From Actinomycetota bacterium (lineage in GTDB: Bacteria; Actinomycetota; Rubrobacteria; Rubrobacterales; Rubrobacteraceae): a stretch of DNA of 13,585 nt. Position 1 is the stretch's first letter; each line of letters starts with the position of its first letter. The notes beneath the pieces were generated by a model. The model did not search any database and was not told where the DNA came from. It saw only the letters and a program-made list of their open reading frames with translations. The stretch spans positions 2,038 to 15,622 of the forward strand of contig JAIVIG010000070.1 in the NCBI GenBank assembly GCA_020200675.1, given 5' to 3'. The position numbers and the translations under genes were made by a program. Positions 5,221 to 11,899 of the stretch are shown in pieces.

Positions 5221-6039
5221 GTGCATCGTCATGCGACCGGCAACACCGGAGACCGTACTGGCCATGCGAAGGGCGCTCCTCGCGCGGATGCCGGTCCGAA
5301 GCTCGCCGCCCGTGGGATCTCGGTAACGAAAGGCAACGTCCGGATCCTCGATGGGGTGGACCTCGTGGTCGAGCCGGGGACCTTCGTTGCGCTCATCGGA
5401 CCCTCGGGGGCGGGCAAGTCGACGCTCCTGGCCCTGCTCGCGGGCCTCGAAACCCCAGACGAGGGCGCCGTCGAGAAGGACGGCGCTCCTCTTGGGCGTC
5501 CCGGCCTCGTCGCCTACATGCCCCAGAGCGACCTGCTCCTCCCCTGGCGTAGCGTCGTCGCCAACGTCTCTCTGGGCCTCGAAGCGACCGGAACTCCCAG
5601 GAGGGCGGCGCGCAAAGAGGCGCTGGCGGCGCTCGAACGTTTCGGGCTCGACGAGTTCGCGCGCGTTCCCCCGGCGGCGCTCTCGGGTGGGATGCGCTCA
5701 CGCGTCGCGCTCTTGAGGACTGCCTTGCTCGGCCGCGACACGCTCCTACTCGACGAGCCCTTCGGCGCCCTCGACGCGCTCACCCGCCGCGACCTGCAGG
5801 GCTGGCTCCTCGGCGTCCGCGACGAGCTCGCCGCCACCATCGTTCTCGTCACCCACGACGTAGACGAGGCGCTCCTGCTCGCCGACCGCGTCGTCGTCCT
5901 CTCCCACAGACCCGCCCGCGTCGCCCTCGACCTGACCGTGGACCTCGAACGCCCCCGCACGATGGAGATGGAGACGACCGGAGAGTTCGCCCGGCTCAAG
6001 GGGCGCCTTCTCGAAGCCCTGGGGGTGGCGACGCCTTGA
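5221..6039 (+). CDS. thiZ: ABC transporter ATPase, ThiZ-like (thiamine precursor uptake)
   Basis: ATP-hydrolysing subunit of an importer of the nitrate/taurine/ThiXYZ class, acting at the inner face of the membrane. It has Walker A GPSGAGKST (60-68), Q-loop Gln102 in YMPQSDLL, signature LSGGMRSR (154-161), Walker B LLLDEP (175-180) and switch His212 (VTHD). The GTG at 5221 is the only usable start in frame and has GGAGGAG at 5204-5210. The first ~25 residues (VHRHATGNTGDRTGHAKG...) resemble translated leader rather than protein; family-like sequence begins at about residue 27 (KLAARGISVTKG). Position behind a TPP riboswitch and ahead of a matching permease, binding protein and thi genes points to import of a thiamine pyrimidine precursor. 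The specific substrate is inferred. Confidence 0.9.
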   Translation: MHRHATGNTGDRTGHAKGAPRADAGPKLAARGISVTKGNVRILDGVDLVVEPGTFVALIGPSGAGKSTLLALLAGLETPDEGAVEKDGAPLGRPGLVAYMPQSDLLLPWRSVVANVSLGLEATGTPRRAARKEALAALERFGLDEFARVPPAALSGGMRSRVALLRTALLGRDTLLLDEPFGALDALTRRDLQGWLLGVRDELAATIVLVTHDVDEALLLADRVVVLSHRPARVALDLTVDLERPRTMEMETTGEFARLKGRLLEALGVATP

Positions 6040-6797
6040 AGCGGGCGCTGCCAGCGGCTCTGCCGGCGGCCCTGGTCGCCCTGCTGGTCCTCGTGGTGTG
6101 GGAGGCTCTCGTGCGCCTCTTCGGTGTGCCGGCCTTCCTCCTGCCCGGGCCCTCGGACATCGCCGGGGCGTTCTGGGAGTCGCGCGACCTGTTGCTGAGG
6201 CACGCCGGTCCCACGGCGGGCGAGGCGGTTCTGGGGTTCCTCGTGGCGGTAGCCGCGGGCGCGCTCTCGGGGCTCCTCATAAACCGTTCGGCGCTCGCCG
6301 AACGCTCGCTCTACCCCTGGCTCGTCGTCTCCCAGACCCTTCCCACCGTCGCCATAGCCCCGATCCTCGTCACCTGGCTCGGCTACGGACAGCTACCCAA
6401 GGTCCTCGTCGTCACCCTTTTCTGCTTCTTCCCGGTCACCGTCGCGACGGTGGACGGGTTGCGTGCGACCGACCCCGACCTCGTCCGTCTCATGCGCTCG
6501 TTCGGGGCGACGAGGTGGCGAATCTTCTTTATGGTAGAGGCGCCGGGGGCTTTGCCTTTCCTCTTCGGTGGGGTGCGGCTGGCGGTGACGTACTGCGTTA
6601 TCGGGGCCGTCGTCGGCGAGTGGGTCGGTTCGAGCGAGGGGCTGGGATTTCTCATGATCCAGGACAAAGCCCAGTTCGAGATACCGCGCCTCTTCGCGGA
6701 GATCTCCCTGCTCTCCGTCATGGGCGTCTCGCTCTTCCTCCTTGTTGCCCTCCTCCAGCGCCTCGCCGCCCCCTGGACCCTCGTGCGCGACCGGTAG
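6036..6797 (+). CDS. thiX: ABC transporter permease, ThiX-like, 253 aa
   Basis: Membrane subunit of the same importer. About six hydrophobic segments are visible, starting at residues 5-24 (LPAALPAALVALLVLVVWEA) and continuing with VLGFLVAVAAGALSGLLI, LVVSQTLPTVAIAPILVTWL, VLVVTLFCFFPVTVATV, VTYCVIGAVVGEWVG and LLSVMGVSLFLLVALL. The cytoplasmic coupling loop that contacts the ATPase is LMRSFGATRWRIFFMVEAPG (about residues 152-171), as in SsuC/TauC/ThiX permeases. The start is TTG at 6036, overlapping the ATPase stop in TTGA, so translation is probably coupled. Length is normal. The second TPP riboswitch lies between this gene and the binding-protein gene. Confidence 0.92.
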   Translation: MKRALPAALPAALVALLVLVVWEALVRLFGVPAFLLPGPSDIAGAFWESRDLLLRHAGPTAGEAVLGFLVAVAAGALSGLLINRSALAERSLYPWLVVSQTLPTVAIAPILVTWLGYGQLPKVLVVTLFCFFPVTVATVDGLRATDPDLVRLMRSFGATRWRIFFMVEAPGALPFLFGGVRLAVTYCVIGAVVGEWVGSSEGLGFLMIQDKAQFEIPRLFAEISLLSVMGVSLFLLVALLQRLAAPWTLVRDR

Positions 6798-6804
6798 AGC
6801 TCTC

Positions 6805-6813
6805 TGTTATAGT
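6805..6813 (+). promoter_or_regulatory. Extended -10 promoter before riboswitch 2
   Basis: TG-T-TATAGT is an extended -10 in the 48-base gap after the permease gene, with transcription expected near 6820, before the second riboswitch. No good -35 exists, as is common for extended -10 promoters. It would allow the second half of the operon its own message. Confidence 0.4.
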
Positions 6814-6837
6814 TGGCACAACGAAAACACGGCGGAG

Positions 6838-6926
6838 TTTCCCCGGGGATCCCCTCGGGGCGGCTGAGAGTCGGCCACGGCCGAGACGCTTGGAACCTGA
6901 CGTGGGTAATCCCACCGGAAGGGAGT
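6838..6926 (+). promoter_or_regulatory. TPP riboswitch 2 (THI box)
   Basis: A second full aptamer: GGGG-C-GGCTGAGAG (6857-6870), a perfect arm TCGGCC/GGCCGA (6871-6876 with 6879-6884), then TGGAACCTGACGTGGGTAAT (6891-6910), CCCACCGGAAGGGAG. TTTCC upstream can pair with GGAA at the 3' end as closing helix. The final GGAAGGGAG is the ribosome site of the binding-protein ATG at 6931, so ligand binding should hide that site. It is less canonical than copy 1 at the ACCTGAC position. Confidence 0.92.
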
Positions 6927-6930
6927 GGAT

Positions 6931-7885
6931 ATGCAGAGCCTCGCGCACCTCCTCGAACGTTTACCCCGAAGACTTTTTCTCCGGCGCTTCCTCTCGCTCG
7001 CCCTGCTCGCCGTTCTCCTGCTGGTCGCGCTCGCGGGCTGCGCAAGCCGAGGGGTTCTTCGAGGATGCGGGCCTGGAGGTGGAGATCCAACAGCCCTCCG
7101 ACCCGACCGCCGTGTTGCAGCTCGTGGCCGCCGGACAGAGCGAGTTCGGTATCTCTTATGAGAACGAGATGACGAACGCCGCCGCGCGCGACGTGCCGGT
7201 CAGGTCGGTCATGGCTATCATGCAGGAGCCTCTGAACTCCATTATCAGCCTGGAGGAGGCGGGGATTACGGCCCCCGAGGACCTGGCCGGGAAGAAGGTT
7301 GGGTATGCCGGGCAGTCTTTCGGGTCGGCGGTGCTGGATACTGTGCTGCGCGAGGCCGGGGAAGACCCGTCGTCCGTTGAGAAGATCAACGTCGGCCTGG
7401 ACCTGCGCCCGGCCCTGACCTCGGAGAGGGTGGATGCGGTGGTCGACGCCTACTGGAATATCGAAGCTGTCGAGCTCGCCCAGGAGGGATTCGAGACCAA
7501 CGTGATCCGTCTCCCCGAAGTCGGCGTCCCGAACTACAACGAGCTGGTCGTGGCGACGAGCGGGTCCTACGCCGAAGAGAACCCCGACCTCGTCCGGCGC
7601 TTCGTCGGCGCGCTCGTCGAGGGCCACCGCTACGCCCTTGAGAACCCCGAGGCCGCCCGCGACGCCCTGCTAGCGGCCAACGAGGAGCTCGACCCCGAGG
7701 TCGCCGAGGAGACGGTCGGGCTGACGGTGCCCCTCTTCGAAGCGGAGCGCATCGGATACCAGGACCCCGAGGAATGGAGCGCCTACGTGGACTGGGCCGT
7801 CGAGAACGGCGTGCTCCCCGGGCCGGTCGAGGTGGACGAGGTGATGACGAACGAGTACCTGCCGGAGAGCCAGGAGGAAACATGA
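6931..7885 (+). pseudogene. thiY: Substrate-binding lipoprotein of the thiamine precursor importer, frameshifted
   Basis: The extracellular binding subunit, NMT1/ThiY type. The ATG at 6931 sits behind GGAAGGGAG. The first frame gives a lipoprotein signal: basic LPRRLFLRRFL, hydrophobic core LSLALLAVLLLVALAGC, with the lipobox Cys at 7039-7041. This frame then becomes meaningless and stops at 7161. Typical ThiY sequence resumes immediately in the next frame from about 7040 (AQAEGFFEDAGLEVEIQQPS, then FGISYENEMTNAA, GKKVGYAGQSFGS) and runs to TGA at 7883-7885. About 30 residues normally lie between lipobox and this point, including the first strand with the substrate-contacting loop (LDW.PN). 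A deletion of about 3n+2 bases fits. It may be a true pseudogene or an assembly error. The stop overlaps thiD in ATGA. Confidence 0.8.
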
Positions 7886-8676
7886 AACGGGTAATGAGCA
7901 TAGCTACGAGCGACTCCGGGGCGGGGGCCGGCATCCAGGCGGATCTCAAGGCGTTCCTGCGCTGCGGCGTCTACGGGACGACCGCTATCGTCGCCACCAC
8001 CGCCCAGAACACCGTGGGCGTCACCGACATCCACGCCTTCCCCCCGCAGGTCGCGGTGGAGCAGATAGAGGCCATCGTCTCTGACATCGGGGCCGACGCG
8101 GTAAAGACCGGGATGCTCTTCAACGCGGGCATCATCTCCGCCGTCGCCGAGAGCGTGGAGCGCCTGCGGCTCCCGAACGTGGTCGTGGACCCGGTGATGG
8201 TAGCCGAGAGCGGGGCGGTGCTCTTGGAGCCGGACGCCGTGGATGTCTACAAGAACGGGCTTTTTCCGCTCGCCACGGTCATAACCCCGAACGTCGACGA
8301 GGCCTTCGCCCTCGTGGGGGAGGAGGTGGACGAGGACCGCATGGAGGATTGCGCGGTGACGCTGCGCGCACTGGGGCCCGAGGTCGTGATCATCACCGGC
8401 GGGCACACCTCTTCGGGGGCCGACTTACTCTACGACGGGGAGGATTTCGTCAGGATCGAAGGTCCCGTCTACCCCTCGGAGAACACCCACGGGGCCGGGT
8501 GCACCTACTCTTCGTCGCTCGCGAGCTTCCTGGCGCACGGCTTCGGTCCGGTGGAGGCCGCGCGGCGGGCGCACGTGATCGCCTCGGAGGCAGTGCAGTA
8601 CGGCCTTGGGGAGATAGGGAAAGGCGCCGGGCCGGTCCACGCTCTTGGCAGCGTCCTGGAAGGAGTCGAAAAATGA
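7882..8676 (+). CDS. thiD: Hydroxymethylpyrimidine/phosphomethylpyrimidine kinase ThiD, 264 aa
   Basis: Phosphorylates the pyrimidine HMP to HMP-P and then HMP-PP, the donor half for ThiE. A ribokinase-fold cytoplasmic enzyme. The opening is MSIATSDSGAGAGIQADLKA (residues 5-24, the family signature), followed by TTAQNTVGVTDIHAF, KTGML (75-79), VVDPVMVAESGA (101-112), ITPNVDEA (134-141), and the anion-hole/catalytic region NTHGAGCTYSS (201-211) with Cys207. Most relatives have HGTGCT, so the Thr-to-Ala change is a mild oddity. The ATG at 7882 overlaps the binding-protein stop (ATGA) and has AGGAGG upstream. It is single-domain, without a fused ThiE or ThiN. Salvage of HMP fits the transporter upstream. 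Confidence 0.97.
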   Translation: MKRVMSIATSDSGAGAGIQADLKAFLRCGVYGTTAIVATTAQNTVGVTDIHAFPPQVAVEQIEAIVSDIGADAVKTGMLFNAGIISAVAESVERLRLPNVVVDPVMVAESGAVLLEPDAVDVYKNGLFPLATVITPNVDEAFALVGEEVDEDRMEDCAVTLRALGPEVVIITGGHTSSGADLLYDGEDFVRIEGPVYPSENTHGAGCTYSSSLASFLAHGFGPVEAARRAHVIASEAVQYGLGEIGKGAGPVHALGSVLEGVEK

Positions 8677-9470
8677 AGGCCGAAGAAGCTCTGCTTGAGA
8701 TCTCCTCGCAGAAGCCGCTCGTCCACCACCTGACCAACTACGTGACGGTCAACCTCGTCGCCAACACGACCCTCTCGTCGGGCGCGCTCCCGGTCATGGC
8801 CCACGCCCGCGAAGAGGTCGTGGAGATGGTCAGCCTCGCCTCCGCCCTCGTCGTGAACATCGGCACCCTCCACCCGACTTTCGTGGAGGCCGTACTGCTC
8901 GCCGGCAACAGGGCCAACGAGCGGGGCATACCGGTGGTCCTGGATCCCGTCGGCGCCGGAGCGACCTCGTTCCGCACGCAGACGGCCGAACGCCTCCTCT
9001 CCGAACTCGCGATATCAGCCGTCTGTGGCAACGCCGGCGAGATCTCCACCCTCGCGGGCCTCGCCGCCGAGGTGCGCGGCGTCGAGAGCCTCGCGGGCGA
9101 CGCAAAAGAGGCAGCTCGCAAGGCCGCCGGCGCTCTTGGCGTCACCGTCGCCGCCACCGGCGAGACCGACTACGTGAGCGACGGCGAGCGCACCCTGGCC
9201 GTCTCCAACGGGCACCCTCTAATGGGTCGCGTCGTCGGGAGCGGCTGCGCCTCGACCGCGGTGGTCGGATGCTTCGCCGCAGTGGGGGGAGCGGACGCCG
9301 AGACCGTCGCGCACGCCCTCGCCTACTTCGGCCGGGCTGGGGAGGTCGCCGCCGGAGGAGCGGGGGGCGGGGGTACCTTCGAGCCCCTCTTCCTCGACAC
9401 TTTGGCCACGTTCGCCGGGAATCCGGATGGGCTCGAAGACTCGCTGCGGGTCGAGGAAGCATCGGGCTGA
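8673..9470 (+). CDS. thiM: Hydroxyethylthiazole kinase ThiM, 265 aa
   Basis: Phosphorylates the salvaged thiazole alcohol (HET) to HET-P, the acceptor half for ThiE. The fold is ribokinase-like and trimeric in relatives. It shows the substrate region PLVHHLTNYVTVNLVANTTL (15-34), GALPVMAHAREEV, NIGTLHP, LDPVGAGAT (90-98), CGNAGEI (118-124) and the catalytic/anion-hole loop VVGSGCASTA (187-196, Cys192). The length is normal. The start overlaps the thiD stop in ATGA with GGAG upstream, so both kinases are made together. Presence of thiM means that thiazole is taken from outside or recycled; no thiazole synthase genes appear in the window. Confidence 0.97.
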   Translation: MKAEEALLEISSQKPLVHHLTNYVTVNLVANTTLSSGALPVMAHAREEVVEMVSLASALVVNIGTLHPTFVEAVLLAGNRANERGIPVVLDPVGAGATSFRTQTAERLLSELAISAVCGNAGEISTLAGLAAEVRGVESLAGDAKEAARKAAGALGVTVAATGETDYVSDGERTLAVSNGHPLMGRVVGSGCASTAVVGCFAAVGGADAETVAHALAYFGRAGEVAAGGAGGGGTFEPLFLDTLATFAGNPDGLEDSLRVEEASG

Positions 9471-9564
9471 GACGTTCTCCGAAGCTCCGTCTTCGCCTGT
9501 ATTGGGGCAGCATCGGGGATGGAACGTGACCGCGAACGCAGATGTAGTGACCACGGGTGTTAGT

Positions 9565-10347
9565 ATGGCGGAGATCATGGTATCGCCGGAGATTGAGAAG
9601 GTCCTGAGCCAGACGGAGCACCGTCCCTACCCGCTCCCGGAGGGGCCGTGGGTACTCCGCATGCGTTGGCACGACCTGCTCTTTATGCACTGGTCGGTCC
9701 CGGAAGACTGGCTGCGGCCCCTGATCCCACCCGCGTTAAGACTAGACACCTTCGACGGCTCCGCGTGGCTTGGCGTGGTGCCGTTTCGCATGGAGGACGT
9801 GCGGCCCCGGTTCCTGCCCGGCGTGCCGTGGCTATCCAACTTCCCGGAGCTGAACCTGCGCACCTACGTCACGCACGAAGGCAAACCCGGCCTCTGGTTC
9901 TTCAGCCTCGACGCGCACAATCCGGTAGCCGTGCGCCTCGCGCGCGCGACCTTCGGGCTGCCCTACTTCGACGCGAAGATGTCCAGTGAGGTAAGCGACG
10001 CAGAGGTGCGCTACCGGAGCGTGCGTACTCACAAGGGTGCGCCGCCAGCCAGGTTCGTGGGCCGGTATCGCCCCGCGGGAGAGCGGTTCGACTCACGCCC
10101 CGGAACGCTGGAGAACTTCCTCACCGAGCGCTACTGTCTCTACAGTGCGGGAGTGAACGGGGAGAGACGCGTGCGGCGCGGCGACGTCCACCACGTAGTC
10201 TGGCCCCTGCAGAGAGCCGAGGCCGAGGTAGAGGAGCTCGAGATGACCGCCCAGATCGGGGTAGAGCTGCCGGAGACGGAGCCTATCTTGCACTACGCGC
10301 GTCGCCTCGACGTCGTCGCCTGGCCGCCAAAGCGCATCGACTCGTGA
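9565..10347 (+). CDS. DUF2071 family protein in the thiamine operon, 260 aa
   Basis: It belongs to the DUF2071 (YqjF-like) family: HRPYPLPEGPWVLRMRWHDL and LLFMHWSVPEDWLRPLIPPA near the N-terminus, FDGSAWLGVVPFRMEDVRPR, FPELNLRTYVTHEGKPGLWF, and FFSLDAHNPVAVRLARATFG follow. The biochemical function of this family is unknown to me. The ATG at 9565 is chosen. A GTG at 9526 is possible, but the codons between them have unusually low G/C third positions, unlike the body of the gene; an ATG at 9577 is a third option. A 94-base gap separates it from thiM, the only sizeable gap behind riboswitch 2. Its stop overlaps the thiE start (GTGA), so it is translated with the pathway and may serve it. Confidence 0.85.
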   Translation: MAEIMVSPEIEKVLSQTEHRPYPLPEGPWVLRMRWHDLLFMHWSVPEDWLRPLIPPALRLDTFDGSAWLGVVPFRMEDVRPRFLPGVPWLSNFPELNLRTYVTHEGKPGLWFFSLDAHNPVAVRLARATFGLPYFDAKMSSEVSDAEVRYRSVRTHKGAPPARFVGRYRPAGERFDSRPGTLENFLTERYCLYSAGVNGERRVRRGDVHHVVWPLQRAEAEVEELEMTAQIGVELPETEPILHYARRLDVVAWPPKRIDS

Positions 10348-10994
10348 ACCCCGGAGTACGCCTCCAGGACGCTCGACTCCTGCTCGTCACCGATCCCCGG
10401 CCGGACCTCGCTGCCAGGCTCGCCGCCGCCGTTCGAGGAGGCGTGGACGTCGTGCAGCTTCGGGACAAGCGCGCCTCGCGAGAAGAGCTGCTTCCGCTGG
10501 CCGTGGAGCTAAAGGAGATCTGCGAACGCGCAGGCGCCCTCTTCACCGTGAACGACGACGCGGAGCTCGCCAGGCTCTCGAACGCTCACGGGGTTCACCT
10601 CGGCCAGGAAGATGAACCGATAGCTAGCGCGCGAGAGATGCTCGGTCCCGGCGTCGTGATCGGCCGGTCGGTCTCCAGCGTGGAGGAGGCCCGCGAGGCC
10701 GTTCGCGAGGGGGCGGACTACCTCGGTGTCGGGACCGTTTACGCCACGCCGACCAAACCGGAGGAGGCGGCGGCAGGACCGGCTCTCCTGCGGGAGATCT
10801 CGGGTGCGGCGGTTCCCGTGCCCTGGTTCGCTATCGGCGGCGTCACCCTCGAGACGGCTCGGGAGGTGGCCGATGCGGGCGCCCCGGGCTTCGCGGCCGT
10901 GCGGGCCGTGCTCGACGCGGAAGACCCCGCGACCGCCGCCCGCGAACTCCATTCGTTCCTGGCGGATGCTTCGCGGGGTCGGGCACGGGCTTGA
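10344..10994 (+). CDS. thiE: Thiamine phosphate synthase ThiE, 216 aa
   Basis: Joins HMP-PP and HET-P into thiamine monophosphate, releasing pyrophosphate. A TIM-barrel enzyme with all main motifs: VVQLRDK (36-42, pyrophosphate and pyrimidine contacts), FTVNDD (67-72), GVHLGQED (83-90), VIGRSVSSVEEA (105-116), YLGVGTVYATPTKPE (126-140; TPTK binds phosphate) and FAIGGV (162-167). Length is typical. The GTG at 10344 overlaps the DUF2071 stop (GTGA) and no better start exists downstream. It takes the products of ThiD and ThiM just upstream and feeds ThiL downstream. The stop overlaps the next gene in TTGA. Confidence 0.97.
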   Translation: MNPGVRLQDARLLLVTDPRPDLAARLAAAVRGGVDVVQLRDKRASREELLPLAVELKEICERAGALFTVNDDAELARLSNAHGVHLGQEDEPIASAREMLGPGVVIGRSVSSVEEAREAVREGADYLGVGTVYATPTKPEEAAAGPALLREISGAAVPVPWFAIGGVTLETAREVADAGAPGFAAVRAVLDAEDPATAARELHSFLADASRGRARA

Positions 10995-11899
10995 GCGTCA
11001 AGGCGGACCTCGTCTCCGGCATCTTGCCGGTCCATCCGGATGGGCGGATGCTCCTGCTCCTGCGCCCGTCCGGAACCTGGGACCCGCCCGCCGGACGCCT
11101 CGCTCCCGGTGAGAGCTTCGAGAGGGGCGCCGTCCGCGAGGTCTACGAGGAGACCGGCCTCCTCGTCGCCCCACAACGCCTGCTTGCCACCTGGGTCGGA
11201 AAAGGACCCGGCGGTGGACTACTCGCCAGCGCCACCTACGTAAGCCGGGTCTCCGCGGAGCGCGACAGCGTCCGGCTCTCCGACGAGCATCTCGGGTACA
11301 GGTGGGTCACGACAGAAGAGTGGTTGGATCTCCCGAGCTGGTGGAGCCGCGAGAACATCCTGGACGTCGCAGGCGCCGTAGACACCCTCCCCGACGGCGC
11401 ACCTCCCGAGCCCCCGCCGCCCGCCCCTCCCCGCCCCGGCGTGGTCAACGCCAACCTCGGCGCCGGAACGGTGGTAGTCGACCTCGGGCGAGGCTCTAGT
11501 GAGAAGCCCCGGGCGCTCCTTATGCGGCGTCGCAAACCGCCGGTCGGGCTCTGGGAGAACCCGGGCGGCATGCTCGAGCCCGGCGAGGACTTCGTCCTCT
11601 GCGCTCGACGCGAGGTCTACGAGGAGACCGGGCTCGACGCCGAACCGGAGGTAGTCTGGTGGGCGCGGGTCGAGCCCTGGCGCGCCCCCGACGACCCCGA
11701 GCTCTACGCGGGCGTCGGCTTCATCGCCCGCCATCCGGGAGGCGAGGTACGCCTCGAAAGCTCCGCCCACGACGCCCACGTCTGGGCCACCGAAGAGGAG
11801 TGGCGCGGCCTGAACACCTGGTACACGGGGGAGGAGTCAGACGTTCTCTGGAACACCGTGAGGGAGATGAAACTCCGAAATAGCAGGAGCGACCCGTGA
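10991..11899 (+). CDS. Tandem Nudix protein with two complete Nudix domains, 302 aa
   Basis: Two Nudix hydrolase domains in one chain. The first box runs Gly35-Leu57 (GRLAPGESFERGAVREVYEE, then TGL) and the second Gly193-Leu215 (GMLEPGEDFVLCARREVYEE, then TGL). Both have the full metal-binding REXXEE, so both may be active. A proline-rich linker (PPEPPPPAPPRP, about 138-149) separates them. The shared REVYEETGL and the W.T.EEW endings suggest an internal duplication. The start is TTG at 10991, overlapping thiE in TTGA. Placement between thiE and thiL is notable: some Nudix enzymes destroy damaged thiamine diphosphate analogues or HMP-PP-like compounds, so a clean-up role is plausible but unproven. 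The substrate could equally be a nucleotide. Confidence 0.88.
   Translation: MSVKADLVSGILPVHPDGRMLLLLRPSGTWDPPAGRLAPGESFERGAVREVYEETGLLVAPQRLLATWVGKGPGGGLLASATYVSRVSAERDSVRLSDEHLGYRWVTTEEWLDLPSWWSRENILDVAGAVDTLPDGAPPEPPPPAPPRPGVVNANLGAGTVVVDLGRGSSEKPRALLMRRRKPPVGLWENPGGMLEPGEDFVLCARREVYEETGLDAEPEVVWWARVEPWRAPDDPELYAGVGFIARHPGGEVRLESSAHDAHVWATEEEWRGLNTWYTGEESDVLWNTVREMKLRNSRSDP

Noticed and set aside
5514..6203. A 229-residue minus-strand open frame opposite the ATPase
   Set aside because: Ser/Arg-rich shadow of a well-supported ABC ATPase gene.
6383..7627. A 414-residue minus-strand open frame opposite the permease, riboswitch and binding protein
   Set aside because: No recognisable domains, low-complexity Arg/Gly content, and it is antisense to clear genes and a riboswitch; typical of GC-rich DNA.
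6098..7885. A 595-residue open frame spanning permease and binding protein
   Set aside because: Its first ~300 residues are an arginine- and proline-rich shadow of the permease gene and of the riboswitch; only the part after about 7040 is real binding-protein sequence.
9427..9564. Longer N-terminus for the DUF2071 protein
   Set aside because: It overlaps the thiM end and then passes codons with low G/C third positions; the conserved family region begins after 9565.
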